A stretch of DNA of 64,000 bases from Paenibacillus sp. YYML68 (GCF_027923405.1 NZ_BQYI01000001.1:1962501-2026500); one strand, 5' to 3'; shown: positions 27,784 through 37,579, numbered from the stretch's first letter. Program-made: numbers and translations. Notes: generated by a model not told the origin, from the letters alone.

Positions 27784-29500
27784 AGTAAGCAGTGAGCTGC
27801 CGGAGGCAACAAATGCACTATCCGACGAGGAAAAAAGCAAGCTTAAGACAGATTCGTTCGTTATTGTGTACGACAAGGCTAACAACTATAGCGTGAACAT
27901 CAAGCAGAATGCCGAACAGCTGTTAAAAAGCATGAAGAAGAACTACCGCGTCGTCGAGCAGGAGCAGCCGTTCTTGTCGGAAGGTGAAGCGCCGTCACTC
28001 GTCATTATCGCTACACCGAGTCTGGGCAAGGTGAAGGAGCTGGATCGGGTCAACAGCTATGCGACGAATGGGGGAACGGTGTTCATTGCTACTGTCCCAG
28101 ACCCGGATGAAGGTCTTCAGCGTGTATACCGCAAGCTGGGAATTCTGGAGCTCGGCACCTTCATGGAGGCATCGGGGGTCAAGTTCCATACGAACGTGCT
28201 GATCAAGCAGCAAGGCAAGGCGTTCACCGAAGATACCCTACATAATTCGTTCCTGCGGGTGAAGCTCGATTCCCGGGTGAAGGTGCATATGACGGTTGAC
28301 GGAACGCTGCCGCTGATGTGGGAGCATAAGCTTGGTCAAGGCAAGTACGCCATCTATAACGGCACGATGCTGCAGGAGAAGGTAAGTCGGGGGGTCTTCG
28401 CAGGGGCGATCAGTATGCTGCTTCCGGACTTCATGTACCCGATCATGAATGCTAAGATTATGTACATCGATGACTTCCCGGCTCCGTTCTATGGATCGGC
28501 TCCAATCATTCAGAAGGAATACGGTCTCGATAATGACCGCTTCTTCAAGCGGGTATGGTGGCCGGATATGATTCGGATTGCGGAGCAGTACGATATGAAG
28601 TATACCGGCGCACTTATCGTCACGTATCACGATCAGGTCAAGCAGCCGTTCGATTGGGCGGCCGATGGCAATCAGGAGCTGCTCGGGATGTATGGCGGTG
28701 ACCTGCTGCGTATGGGTGGGGAAATCGGCCTGCATGGCTACAATCACCAATCGCTCACCTTGTCAGCTAAGACGTCGCAGGCATTCGGCTACAAGGTGTG
28801 GACGGACCCGTACGATATGGTCGCCTCGATTGTGGCCGCGCGCGACTATGTGCATTCCGTATTCCCAGGCTATGAGCTTCGCTCGTACGTACCGCCGTCC
28901 AACGTGCTGGGCCGTGAGGGACGCATCGCCTTAAGCGAGGCGCTGCCGGAGCTGAGTAATGTCGCGGCTCTGTTCAATGAGGATGCGACACACATGTCTT
29001 ATGTGCAGGAGTTTAAGGTAACGAAGGATGGAGAGGTCGAGCTTCCGCGGATTACATCGGGCTACGTCATGCGCGAGTACGACAATTACTTGGCTGTCAA
29101 TGTGCTGACGCTCAAAGGGTACTTCTCCCACTTCGTTCACCCCGATGACGTCTTGAGCGAGGAGCGCGGACAAGGAATGACGTGGAAGCAGCTGTATGAA
29201 GGCTTCGAGGACTTGCTGGAAGGACTGAAGCAGGACTTCGGCTGGATCCGCAAGATGACGTCATCGGAAGCAGCTGTCGAGGTCAAGAGGCACCTAGTGA
29301 GCGAGCCGATTATCGAGCGCACAGACAACGGGCTGAACGGCTACATTAATGGGTTTACCGGCGAGATCCACTTCATACTGCGGACTGAGCATCAGTCGAT
29401 GCATACGGAAGGCTGCGAAATCAGTCGTATAGATTCAGGTGTGTATTTGGTAAAAGCACAACGTGAACGATTCTCAATTGAATGGAAGGATACTCCATGA
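27653..29500 (+). CDS. pelA: PelA-type polysaccharide deacetylase (DUF2194-like), membrane-anchored
   Basis: 615 residues. An N-terminal signal anchor (VILTIAAVILLTLLLQAV) shows that the start at ATG 27653 is right even though it overlaps pelE by 131 bases. The first third is a Rossmann-like region (PSLVIIATPSLGKV). From ~275 comes a deacetylase barrel: KIMYIDDFPAPF with the metal-binding Asp pair, GGEIGLHGYNHQS (the HxxxH-type ligand region), RSYVPPSN and YFSHFVHPDD. This matches the deacetylase half of PelA, which removes acetyl groups from exported GalNAc-rich polymer. The stop overlaps the pelF start (ATGA). Confidence 0.82.
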   Translation: MPIKLSKALKQVILTIAAVILLTLLLQAVRSDLLFKLNKGSGHEVSSELPEATNALSDEEKSKLKTDSFVIVYDKANNYSVNIKQNAEQLLKSMKKNYRVVEQEQPFLSEGEAPSLVIIATPSLGKVKELDRVNSYATNGGTVFIATVPDPDEGLQRVYRKLGILELGTFMEASGVKFHTNVLIKQQGKAFTEDTLHNSFLRVKLDSRVKVHMTVDGTLPLMWEHKLGQGKYAIYNGTMLQEKVSRGVFAGAISMLLPDFMYPIMNAKIMYIDDFPAPFYGSAPIIQKEYGLDNDRFFKRVWWPDMIRIAEQYDMKYTGALIVTYHDQVKQPFDWAADGNQELLGMYGGDLLRMGGEIGLHGYNHQSLTLSAKTSQAFGYKVWTDPYDMVASIVAARDYVHSVFPGYELRSYVPPSNVLGREGRIALSEALPELSNVAALFNEDATHMSYVQEFKVTKDGEVELPRITSGYVMREYDNYLAVNVLTLKGYFSHFVHPDDVLSEERGQGMTWKQLYEGFEDLLEGLKQDFGWIRKMTSSEAAVEVKRHLVSEPIIERTDNGLNGYINGFTGEIHFILRTEHQSMHTEGCEISRIDSGVYLVKAQRERFSIEWKDTP

Positions 29501-30951
29501 AAATATGTATTGTAGCGGAAGGCTCCTATCCCTATATTACCGGAGGCGTATCCAGCTGGATTCATGCCCTGATTACTTCAATGCCCCAGCATGAGTTCAT
29601 CCTCTTGACGGTAGGCGCAGAGGAGAAGATGAAGGGCAAGTACAAGTATACGCTTCCTCCTAACGTATCGGCTGTCCACGAATCGTTCCTCGATGTGTTC
29701 CTGCGCGAGGAGGATAAGTGGGGGAAGACGTTCTCTCTAAGCGCTGACGAATACAGCGCCTTCAAGTCGCTCATCTCCGGAGGAGCGGATACGAATTGGG
29801 ACGCTCTGTTCAAGCTGCTGCTCGACAAGCGGTGGGAGACGTCGACAGAGTTCCTCATGAGTAAGGACTACTTCGATCTGCTCAGTGAACTGGGTCGGGA
29901 GAAGTATAGTCAGCTTCCGTTCCGCGAGATGTTCTGGACGGTGCGCTCCATGCTGCTGCCGCTCATGCAGCTACTGCGTCAGACGATCCCGGAGGCCGAC
30001 CTGTATCACGCTGTATCGACGGGATATGCAGGTGTGCTCGCTAGCTTCGGCAAGCAGCTGTACGGTAGGCCGATGCTGCTAACCGAGCATGGCATCTATT
30101 CCCGAGAGCGGGAGGAAGAGATCATTAAGGCCGACTGGGTGAAGGGCTACTTCAAGGACATCTGGATTCAATTCTTCTATGGACTAGCCAGCTGCGCCTA
30201 CTTGTATTCGGATAAGGTCATTACGCTGTTCGGACGTAATCTCGAGATGCTCATTGAGCTCGGCTGTCCGTCCGAGAAGGCATCCATTATTCCGAACGGG
30301 GTGCGCACGAACGATTACATGCAGCTTCCCCAGCCGGAGGAGGGTCACTTCCGTGAGAAGGTGATCATCGGGGCGATCGTACGCGTCGTGCCGATCAAGG
30401 ACATCAAGACGATGCTGCTCGGCTTCGTGCATGTGAAGCGGGAGGTACCGAATGCCGAGCTGATCGTTATGGGGCCGACGGAAGAAGACAAGCAATATTA
30501 CCGCGAGTGTCTGGAGCTCGTCGATCTATTAGGCATTGAAGATGTGACGTTCACGGGCAGCGTTAACATTAAGGAATATTTAGGTCGGATGGACCTGATG
30601 CTGCTGACCAGCATCAGTGAGGGGCAGCCTCTGGCTATATTGGAGGGACTGGCGGCGGGCAAGCCGTTCGTGTCTACCGACGTCGGCGGCTGCCGGGAGC
30701 TATTGTATGGTCGAAATGATAGCTACGGTCAAGCGGGCTATGTGGTGCCTGTGATGAACGATGAGGAGCTGGCCAAGGCGATCATCCGTCTATGCCGCAA
30801 TGAGCAGGAGCGGATTCGGATGGGGCTGAACGGCCGTAATCGTGTGTTGAACGATTACACGCACGAACAGTTCATCTCGAAGTACGAGGAGCTGTACGAT
30901 GAGCTCGGTATGAGCATAGGGACGAAGGGGGAGCGCGAATGGCGGGCATAG
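29497..30951 (+). CDS. pelF: PelF glycosyltransferase (GT4)
   Basis: 484 residues from ATG 29497 after GGAAGG. It opens with the PelF hallmark CIVAEGSYPYITGGVSSWIH and continues with LTEHGIYSREREEEI and the acceptor/donor boundary SIIPNGVRTNDY. The GT4 acidic signature is LLTSISEGQPLAILEGLAAGKP followed by STDVGGCRELLYG. PelF polymerises Pel from UDP-sugars in the cytoplasm. Overlaps pelA by four bases and pelG by 13. Confidence 0.93.
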   Translation: MKICIVAEGSYPYITGGVSSWIHALITSMPQHEFILLTVGAEEKMKGKYKYTLPPNVSAVHESFLDVFLREEDKWGKTFSLSADEYSAFKSLISGGADTNWDALFKLLLDKRWETSTEFLMSKDYFDLLSELGREKYSQLPFREMFWTVRSMLLPLMQLLRQTIPEADLYHAVSTGYAGVLASFGKQLYGRPMLLTEHGIYSREREEEIIKADWVKGYFKDIWIQFFYGLASCAYLYSDKVITLFGRNLEMLIELGCPSEKASIIPNGVRTNDYMQLPQPEEGHFREKVIIGAIVRVVPIKDIKTMLLGFVHVKREVPNAELIVMGPTEEDKQYYRECLELVDLLGIEDVTFTGSVNIKEYLGRMDLMLLTSISEGQPLAILEGLAAGKPFVSTDVGGCRELLYGRNDSYGQAGYVVPVMNDEELAKAIIRLCRNEQERIRMGLNGRNRVLNDYTHEQFISKYEELYDELGMSIGTKGEREWRA

Positions 30952-32345
30952 GCTTTCAACTCAAAACGCTGTTCGATAAGGAAGGCATATTCGGACGTTC
31001 GCAGGCGATCTCGTATGCTGCGCTTGTTACGGTAGGCCCGATGATCTGCTGTATGCTCGCCGTGACGCTCATTCAGCTTATGATGATCGGCGGAGATACA
31101 CCGTTCCGCGTGAAGGAGCTGTTCCAGGCCGGCACGTCTTATGCATTCGCCTTCTCGATTATGGTATCCTCGCCCTTGTCGATGTTCCTGACGCGCTGCA
31201 TCTCGGACCAGCTGTACTCAAGTCGATTCCAGCTGCTGCTGCCTACTTACTATGGCGGCATGCTCATCAGCCTGATTATTTCAGCAGCGATCGGCATCGG
31301 GTTCGTGCTGTTCGCAAGCCTCCAGCCGCTGGAGGAGCTGATTCTGTTCATCCTATTCATGGAGATCGTCATGATCTGGATTCAAGTTGTGTTCATCTCG
31401 GCGATGAAGGAGTACAAGAAGATCGCGCTGGCGTTCGCGCTTGGTATGCTGCTCGCAACAATAGGCGTCTACTTGACGGTGTATCTTGTGCAAGAGGCAG
31501 CTACCTTTGCGTTGCTGCTCGGATGGATGGCTGCTGGCTTCTTCGTAACTGCAGCGATGCTGTGGGTGGAGATCGATAAGTTTTTTCAGATGGAGGAGAA
31601 GGTGCCGATCTTTGCCTTCCTTGCGAACTGGAAGAGATATGCGTCACTGATCTTGATCGGGCTGTTCACCGGCATCTGCATGTTCGAGCATCAGCTGGCG
31701 GAATGGTACTTCCACGGCATCTGGATCGAGGACTCCTTCAAGCTGCTGCCGGAATACGATTCAGCTGTATACTTCGCAGTCTTGTCGGTGATGCCGACGC
31801 TGATCTGGTTCGTCGTATCGGTGGAGACCGCGTTCTATCCGAAGTTCAGAGATTATTATGATGCAATTCTCGGTATTGGTAACATTCTGGAGATTGATCG
31901 CTCGCGGAGAGAAATGGAGAAGGTGCTCGTCGGCGAGCTGGCGAAGCTAATGGGTCTCCAATTGGCGTTCTCGATCTTCGCGGTCGCCTGCGGCATTAAG
32001 CTGCTGCCGCTGATCGGCTTCACAGCCAGACAAATATTGACCTACAACATTCTCGTGATGTCGTTCTATATGTACATTATGGTGACGATAGCGATTCTGC
32101 TTCTGCTGTACTTCGATGATCGGATCGGAGCGTTGTGCTTATCCTTCATGTTCTTCGTGATGAATGTAGGAGCCTCGTGGTTCCTTAAGGATATGCCGCA
32201 ATTCCAGGGATTGTCGCTGTTCGTTGCCTCGCTGCCAACGTTACTGGTGCTGCTGTGGCGGCTCATGTACAGACTGCGAAGGCTGCATTACGTCACCTTC
32301 AGCGCCCAGCCGCTGCTGTCTAAGAATGAGAATAAATTTGGATAG
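30939..32345 (+). CDS. pelG: PelG polysaccharide transporter
   Basis: 468 residues with about twelve membrane helices, of the MOP/MATE-like exporter superfamily. The N-terminus MAGIGFQLKTLFDKEGIFGR followed by AALVTVGPMICCMLAVTL is typical of PelG. It exports the growing chain across the membrane together with PelD, PelE and PelF. ATG 30939 follows GGGGGAG. Confidence 0.92.
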   Translation: MAGIGFQLKTLFDKEGIFGRSQAISYAALVTVGPMICCMLAVTLIQLMMIGGDTPFRVKELFQAGTSYAFAFSIMVSSPLSMFLTRCISDQLYSSRFQLLLPTYYGGMLISLIISAAIGIGFVLFASLQPLEELILFILFMEIVMIWIQVVFISAMKEYKKIALAFALGMLLATIGVYLTVYLVQEAATFALLLGWMAAGFFVTAAMLWVEIDKFFQMEEKVPIFAFLANWKRYASLILIGLFTGICMFEHQLAEWYFHGIWIEDSFKLLPEYDSAVYFAVLSVMPTLIWFVVSVETAFYPKFRDYYDAILGIGNILEIDRSRREMEKVLVGELAKLMGLQLAFSIFAVACGIKLLPLIGFTARQILTYNILVMSFYMYIMVTIAILLLLYFDDRIGALCLSFMFFVMNVGASWFLKDMPQFQGLSLFVASLPTLLVLLWRLMYRLRRLHYVTFSAQPLLSKNENKFG

Positions 32346-32401
32346 TGATGTATCCAACAGGTCCGACGTGCCTGTATCTGTATGCTAGAGGAATGAGGTG
32401 A

Positions 32402-34141
32402 ATGGAGTTGAAACAACCAGGATCATATGCAAGACGAGGAGTAGCCTTGCTGCTCGCAACGGCGATGCTTGGACTGACGGCCTGCGAGGCTCGCGATGAG
32501 ATCGTTCGCAAGCTGGAGAACCAGCAGCCGGTGACGGCGGAGGATGCGAAGGCTGCCTATTCCCCAAGACTTGTCGAGCACCGTCAGGTGTACAGTAATG
32601 ATCAGCCCGGCTCGCTCATTCATATGTACTTGACCGTTACGAAGGATAACTTGACGGCCTCGCCGCCTGTCACATGGTCCCAGCTGAACGAGATCAAGCT
32701 GGCGAAGGACAACACGCCTGACCGAGAGATGAATGTGATCATACAGGAAGGAAGCGAGAAAGGACCGGAGAGCGGCTACTTCGGCTCGGGCGCGAACAAG
32801 GCGAATGCGAGCATCCGATTGCGCGGCAAGACGACGCTGGGGGCATCGCAGAAGTCCTATAAGATTGAGCTGGGCGGCAGCGCGGGGGAGTGGCGCGACC
32901 AGCGTACGATCAATCTCGTCAAGCATGCGTATGACTTCAGTCGGCTGCGCAACAAGCTGAGCTTCGATCTGATCAAGACGATACCGGATATTACGAGTCT
33001 TCGTACCCAATTCGTGCAGCTTCACGTGCGTGACCTGACGAGCGGAGCTGGTGATCAAGGCTTCGTCGATTACGGCTTGTATACGCAGGTGGAGCAGCCG
33101 AACAAGTCCTTTTTGCGGACGCATGGGCTCGATCCATATGCTCACTTGTATAAGCCGGTATTCTTCGAGTTCTATCGATACCCAGAGCAGCTGAAGAAGG
33201 TGGATGATCCTGCCTACGACAAGGCGTCGTTCGAGACGATTATGGAGACGAAGGGCGATAAGGACCATACGAAGCTGCTGCGAATGCTCGATGATGTCAA
33301 TGATATGACGCAGGACATCGACAAGGTGTTCGAGAAGCACTTCGACAAGGATAACTTCTACACGTGGATGGCCGTTAACATCTTGATGGATAACGTTGAC
33401 ACGAACTCGCAGAACTATTATTTATACTCACCGCTGAATTCTGAGAAGTGGTACTTCCTTCCATGGGATTACGACGGCGCATGGGGAATCTACGAAACAC
33501 CGGGGTCGCCGGATGAATACCGGATGCCTTGGCGACAGGGATTGTCGACGTATTGGAACAACGTGCTGCATAATCGCTTGTTCAAAAATCCGCAAAACGT
33601 CGAGCTGCTGACTGCGAAAATGAAAGAAATCAGCGCATATATCAACGAAGAGAACACACGTAAGCAGATCGAGATATACAAGCCGATCACGAACCTGTTC
33701 GTGCATCGACCGCCGGATATCGGCTATATGAATCGTCCGATCGAATATTACCAGATGGAGCTGGAGCGTCTGCCTAAGCTTCCGGCCTTGAGCGAGCAGC
33801 GATACATGACCAGTCTGCAGACGCCGATGCCATTCTACATGGGGGTGCCGGTACGGGTGGACGGACAGCTGGAATTCGTCTGGGACCCGTCCTATGATCT
33901 GCAAGGTGACGACTTAACGTATCGCATTCAGATCGCGAGGGATCCGGGTATGGAGAAGCTTATCGCGGAGCAGACGGAGCTGAAGTCGACTCGAGTGAAG
34001 TTACCTGACCCGGGACCAGGCGAGTACTACTGGAAGGTCGTGGTGGAGGATATACAAGGCAACGAGATGACGTCCTTCGACCGTTATGTAGACGAGGATC
34101 GCGACCGCTTCCAAGGCGTCCGACAATTTTATCTGGAATAA
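32402..34141 (+). CDS. CotH-family kinase-like lipoprotein
   Basis: 579 residues. A basic start, a hydrophobic stretch and lipobox LTAC (residues ~25-28) predict a lipoprotein. The CotH domain follows: ASIRLRGKTTLGASQKSYK, NKLSFDLIKTIP, YGLYTQVEQPNKSFL, and the metal/ATP-site motif VNILMDNVDTNSQNYYLY with LPWDYDGAWG. CotH proteins are atypical kinases that phosphorylate secreted or spore-coat proteins. A C-terminal fibronectin-like module (LEFVWDPSYDLQGDDLTYRI) may bind carbohydrate. TTG 32408, eight bases after GAGGTG, is an alternative start. Same operon as pelG (56-base gap). Confidence 0.85.
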   Translation: MELKQPGSYARRGVALLLATAMLGLTACEARDEIVRKLENQQPVTAEDAKAAYSPRLVEHRQVYSNDQPGSLIHMYLTVTKDNLTASPPVTWSQLNEIKLAKDNTPDREMNVIIQEGSEKGPESGYFGSGANKANASIRLRGKTTLGASQKSYKIELGGSAGEWRDQRTINLVKHAYDFSRLRNKLSFDLIKTIPDITSLRTQFVQLHVRDLTSGAGDQGFVDYGLYTQVEQPNKSFLRTHGLDPYAHLYKPVFFEFYRYPEQLKKVDDPAYDKASFETIMETKGDKDHTKLLRMLDDVNDMTQDIDKVFEKHFDKDNFYTWMAVNILMDNVDTNSQNYYLYSPLNSEKWYFLPWDYDGAWGIYETPGSPDEYRMPWRQGLSTYWNNVLHNRLFKNPQNVELLTAKMKEISAYINEENTRKQIEIYKPITNLFVHRPPDIGYMNRPIEYYQMELERLPKLPALSEQRYMTSLQTPMPFYMGVPVRVDGQLEFVWDPSYDLQGDDLTYRIQIARDPGMEKLIAEQTELKSTRVKLPDPGPGEYYWKVVVEDIQGNEMTSFDRYVDEDRDRFQGVRQFYLE

Positions 34142-34158
34142 CGAAGGAGGGGAGCAGG

Positions 34159-34869
34159 TTGAAGTACGACGGCAAGAAGCTGCGACATGAGCTGAAATTC
34201 TATATTAATCCACGCGAGCTCGTCTCGCTTCGTCAACGTGTGCAGCAGCTGCTGCCGCTCGATCGTTACTCGGTATCTCCTGAAGGGTATCATATTCGCA
34301 GCCTGTATATGGACGATTACGGAGAAGGCGCGCTATATGATAAGATCAACGGCGTGTTCAGTCGTCGCAAGTACCGAATTCGCATCTATAACAAGAGCGA
34401 TAAGATCATTAAGCTGGAGCGCAAGAGCAAATTCAACGAGTATGTGGCGAAGGAGTCCGCGACCTTAACGCGCGAGCAGGTGGACCGTCTGCTGGAGGGA
34501 GATGTCAGCTGGGCGAGCAGTGCGCCGCGCGGGCTGCTGCAGGACTTCTACCTCGATGTGAAGCATGGTGCAATGAAGCCTTCCGTCATCGTCGATTACG
34601 TGCGGGAGGCATACATCGACGAGCTGTCCGACACGCGCATTACGTTCGACAAGCAGCTTGCCTCGGGCTTCCATCATGTGGATCTGTTCGATGCGGAGCT
34701 GCCGACCTGGCCGGCGGTGGACGATAACCGGTACATTCTGGAGGTCAAGTACAACGCGTTCCTGCCGCACAGCATTCGGGCGCTCGTCCAGATGGAGACT
34801 CACCAGCGGTCGACGATCTCGAAGTATGTGCTATGCAAGGAGCGGCAGAAGGTGTATTACAAGGCGTGA
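34159..34869 (+). CDS. VTC domain protein (polyphosphate polymerase fold)
   Basis: 236 residues from a TTG at 34159 after GGAGGGG. The sequence has the VTC/triphosphate-tunnel features: RHELKFYINPRELVSLR, HIRSLYMDDYGEGALYDKI, RKYRIRIYNKSDKIIKLERK and, near the end, YILEVKYNAFLPHSI. The charged residues line the tunnel that binds polyphosphate in yeast Vtc4. Bacterial copies are commonly next to CotH and DUF4956 genes, as here, but their reaction is not established. Confidence 0.88.
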   Translation: MKYDGKKLRHELKFYINPRELVSLRQRVQQLLPLDRYSVSPEGYHIRSLYMDDYGEGALYDKINGVFSRRKYRIRIYNKSDKIIKLERKSKFNEYVAKESATLTREQVDRLLEGDVSWASSAPRGLLQDFYLDVKHGAMKPSVIVDYVREAYIDELSDTRITFDKQLASGFHHVDLFDAELPTWPAVDDNRYILEVKYNAFLPHSIRALVQMETHQRSTISKYVLCKERQKVYYKA

Positions 34870-34900
34870 CGGATCTAGTACGGATAGAAGGGGATGCTTC

Positions 34901-35581
34901 ATGGGTGACCTTTTGAATTTTGACGATATTATTAAGAAGAATGTACTGAATCTGGAGAGCTTCGGCAGCATCTCGTATCTGGACATGGTGTTCGGTCTAG
35001 GGCTGTCGCTTGTAATCGGACTATTCATCTATTACATCTATAGACTGTGCTATCGTGGAGTTGTGTACAGCCACAACTACAACATGACCTTCGTCCTCAT
35101 GACGGTCATTACCTCGCTCATTATTATGACGATCAGCACGAACATCGTACTCTCGCTCGGAATGGTCGGTGCGCTCAGTATCGTCCGCTTCCGGACAGCG
35201 GTGAAGGACCCGATGGACATTATCTACTTGTTCTGGGCGGTGGCGGCTGGAATTGCGACAGGGGCCAAAATGTACCCGCTCGCACTCTGCGGCTCGCTCG
35301 TCATCGGTGCGACGATCTTCTTCCTGACGCTGCGCCGCGAGGTGAAGGCACCTTATCTGGTCGTACTACGCTATGAGGACCGCGCCGAGGAGGAGGTCAA
35401 GCGGCAGCTGCGCAGAATGAAGGCGGTACTGAAGTCGAAGACGTTCCGCAAAGGAATGATCGAGCTGACCGCTGAAATCAAGGTCAAGGACGATAATGTG
35501 TCGATGGTCGCGGATATGTCGCGCATCGACGGTATGATCGACTCGGCGGTCGTCAGCCACTCGGGCGACTATGCGCAGTAA
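34901..35581 (+). CDS. DUF4956 membrane protein
   Basis: 226 residues: a short N-terminal amphipathic part, four membrane helices (SLVIGLFIYYIYRL, MTVITSLIIMTISTNIVLSLGMVGAL and two more around MDIIYLFWAVAAGIATG and LVIGATIFFLTL), then a C-terminal cytoplasmic ferredoxin-like domain. The conserved SLGMVGALSIVRFRTAVKDP is the family signature. Together with the CotH and VTC genes it forms the tail of the pel operon; it is probably a membrane component of that module. No clear terminator was seen behind it. Confidence 0.87.
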   Translation: MGDLLNFDDIIKKNVLNLESFGSISYLDMVFGLGLSLVIGLFIYYIYRLCYRGVVYSHNYNMTFVLMTVITSLIIMTISTNIVLSLGMVGALSIVRFRTAVKDPMDIIYLFWAVAAGIATGAKMYPLALCGSLVIGATIFFLTLRREVKAPYLVVLRYEDRAEEEVKRQLRRMKAVLKSKTFRKGMIELTAEIKVKDDNVSMVADMSRIDGMIDSAVVSHSGDYAQ

Positions 35582-35648
35582 GATCGGGGTTGTGACTTTG
35601 CTGTGATAGATGTGGACAGCGGAGCGGCCGAGCTGCGGGCGTGATGGC

Positions 35649-35677
35649 TTGACTCGATTTTGACCCGTCTATATAAT
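35649..35677 (+). promoter_or_regulatory. Sigma-A promoter of argS
   Basis: TTGACT (35649-35654), a 17-base spacer and TATAAT (35672-35677). It gives a leader of about 150 bases before the argS start. Confidence 0.85.
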
Positions 35678-35718
35678 GGAACATATGTGAAGTTCGGGCC
35701 CGAAGCACGCTGCACAAG

Positions 35719-35764
35719 CATGATTCGAACATGATTCGAATGTGAGGCACCCCTGATGGGGTGC
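35719..35764 (+). promoter_or_regulatory. argS leader: tandem 11-mer and terminator-like hairpin
   Basis: Two exact copies of CATGATTCGAA (35719-35729, 35730-35740) are followed by the hairpin GCACCCC-TGAT-GGGGTGC (35747-35764) and only three T. An upstream palindrome TTCGGGCCCGAA lies near 35694. There is no T-box core (AGGGTGGNACCGCG). This could be an attenuator, or debris. Confidence 0.45.
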
Positions 35765-35834
35765 TTTGTCGTATGTGGGCGTGCAAGACAGCGCAGGCTG
35801 TACGTGGGCTTATATCGGAAAGGGGTACTACGTG

Positions 35835-37535
35835 ATGAATTATAAATTATGGCTGGCCGAGCAGACGGCCGCGAAGCTAGAGGGCGTAAGCGCGGAGGCG
35901 CTCGCGGAGTGGGTCGAATATCCGCCGAATCCGGAGATGGGCGATCTGTCGCTGCCATGCTTCAAGCTGAGCAAGCAGCTGCGCAAGGCGCCTCAGGCGA
36001 TTGCGGAGGAGCTGAAGGGCGCTTGGGCGGACGAGCCGACGGTGGAGCGGGTCGAGGCTGTTGCGGGGTACTTGAACATTTACTTGAATAAATCAGCGTA
36101 TGCTCGTTCGGTCGTGCAAGCGGTGCTGACGGCAGGAGATCGTTACGGCTCTCAGAACCTCGGAGGCGGGCGCAAGGTGCCGATGGACTTCTCCTCGCCG
36201 AACATTGCGAAGACGTTCCATATCGGACATCTGCGCTCGACGGTGATCGGCAATGCGCTGTACCGGATCTTCAACTTCCTCGGCTATGAGAGCGTGGCGG
36301 TCAACCATCTCGGTGACTGGGGCACTCAATTCGGCAAGCTGATCGTCGCTTACAAGCTGTGGGGCGATCAGGAGGCGGTCGAGCGCGATGGAATTGACGA
36401 GCTGCAGCGCATCTACGTGAAATTCCACGACGAAGCAGACCAGAAGCCGGAGCTCGAGGACGAGGCACGCGCTTGGTTCGTGAAGCTGGAGCAGGGCGAT
36501 GAAGAGGCGCACAAGCTGTGGCGCTGGTTCGTCGAGATCAGTCTGAAGGAATTCCACAAGATGTACGACCTGCTCGGCGTCAAGTTCGATTCGTATGCGG
36601 GCGAGAGCTTCTATAATGATAAGATGGGCGCGGTGCTGGACGAGCTGAAGGACAAGCAGCTGCTCGTCGAGGACGATGGGGCGCTGCTCGTTCGTCTGGA
36701 CGAGTTCAACATGCCGCCTGCGCTCATGGTGAAGAAGGACGGCGGCACGCTGTACCATACACGCGACACGGCGGCGGCGATCTACCGGAAGAAGGAATAC
36801 GACTTCGACCGTTCACTCTATATTACAGATGCAGGGCAGAGCCTTCACTTCCAGCAGCTGTTCAAGGTCGTCGAGCTGATGGGCTACGACTGGGCGAAGC
36901 AGATGAACCACGTGCCGTTCGGTAAAGTAAGCCTCGAGGGAGCGAAGCTGTCGACGCGTAAGGGTAACGTCGTTCATCTCGAGGAGCTGCTGACGAAGGC
37001 GATCGAGAAGACACGTGAAATTATTGAGGAGAAAAATCCGAGCCTCGCGAACAAGGACGAGGTAGCGCGTCAGGTCGGCGTAGGCGCCATCGTCTTCAAC
37101 GATCTGAGCAACAACCGGATCAAGGATATCGTGTTCTCGTGGGAGGACGCGCTTAACTTCGAGGGTGAGACCGGTCCGTACGTGCAATATACGAATGCGC
37201 GGGCGAACAGCGTGCTGCGCAAGTCCGGCGAGCAGGTGGACGTCGCTAGCGTGAAGCTGGAGCTGCTCACAGCTACGGCGGAGACGGCGCTCATTCGTGA
37301 GCTGTACGTCTTCAAGGAGCGCATCGTGCAGGCGATGGAGAAGCTGGAGCCGTCGATCATCAGTCGCTACCTCGTTGACCTCGCGCAGTCGTTCAACCGA
37401 TTCTACCACGAGTGTCCGATTCTGAAGGCGGACGGAGAGCTGAAGGCAGCGCGTCTAGCGCTGACGTACGCGACGACGATTACGCTCAAGAATGGCCTCA
37501 GTCTGATCGGCTTGGAAGCGCCTCAGGAAATGTAA
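35835..37535 (+). CDS. argS: Arginyl-tRNA synthetase
   Basis: 566 residues from ATG 35835 after AAAGGGG. Class I synthetase motifs are present: SSPNIAKTFHIGHLRSTVIG (the HIGH box) and the KMSKS-equivalent GAKLSTRKGNVV. The N-terminal Add-1 domain that recognises the tRNA D-loop and the C-terminal DALR anticodon domain (ENLTAT-like helices ending SLIGLEAPQEM) are both complete. It charges tRNA-Arg in the cytoplasm. Confidence 0.96.
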   Translation: MNYKLWLAEQTAAKLEGVSAEALAEWVEYPPNPEMGDLSLPCFKLSKQLRKAPQAIAEELKGAWADEPTVERVEAVAGYLNIYLNKSAYARSVVQAVLTAGDRYGSQNLGGGRKVPMDFSSPNIAKTFHIGHLRSTVIGNALYRIFNFLGYESVAVNHLGDWGTQFGKLIVAYKLWGDQEAVERDGIDELQRIYVKFHDEADQKPELEDEARAWFVKLEQGDEEAHKLWRWFVEISLKEFHKMYDLLGVKFDSYAGESFYNDKMGAVLDELKDKQLLVEDDGALLVRLDEFNMPPALMVKKDGGTLYHTRDTAAAIYRKKEYDFDRSLYITDAGQSLHFQQLFKVVELMGYDWAKQMNHVPFGKVSLEGAKLSTRKGNVVHLEELLTKAIEKTREIIEEKNPSLANKDEVARQVGVGAIVFNDLSNNRIKDIVFSWEDALNFEGETGPYVQYTNARANSVLRKSGEQVDVASVKLELLTATAETALIRELYVFKERIVQAMEKLEPSIISRYLVDLAQSFNRFYHECPILKADGELKAARLALTYATTITLKNGLSLIGLEAPQEM

Positions 37536-37541
37536 GTCATG

Positions 37542-37579
37542 AAGCCCCTGACAGCTATGGATGCTGTTGGGGGCTTTTT
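37542..37579 (+). terminator. Terminator of argS
   Basis: AAGCCCCTGACAGC pairs with GCTGTTGGGGGCTT (two central mismatches) and is followed by five T. Confidence 0.88.

Noticed and set aside
35684-35834. T-box leader of argS
   Set aside because: The T-box core (AGGGTGGNACCGCG) and a specifier stem are missing.
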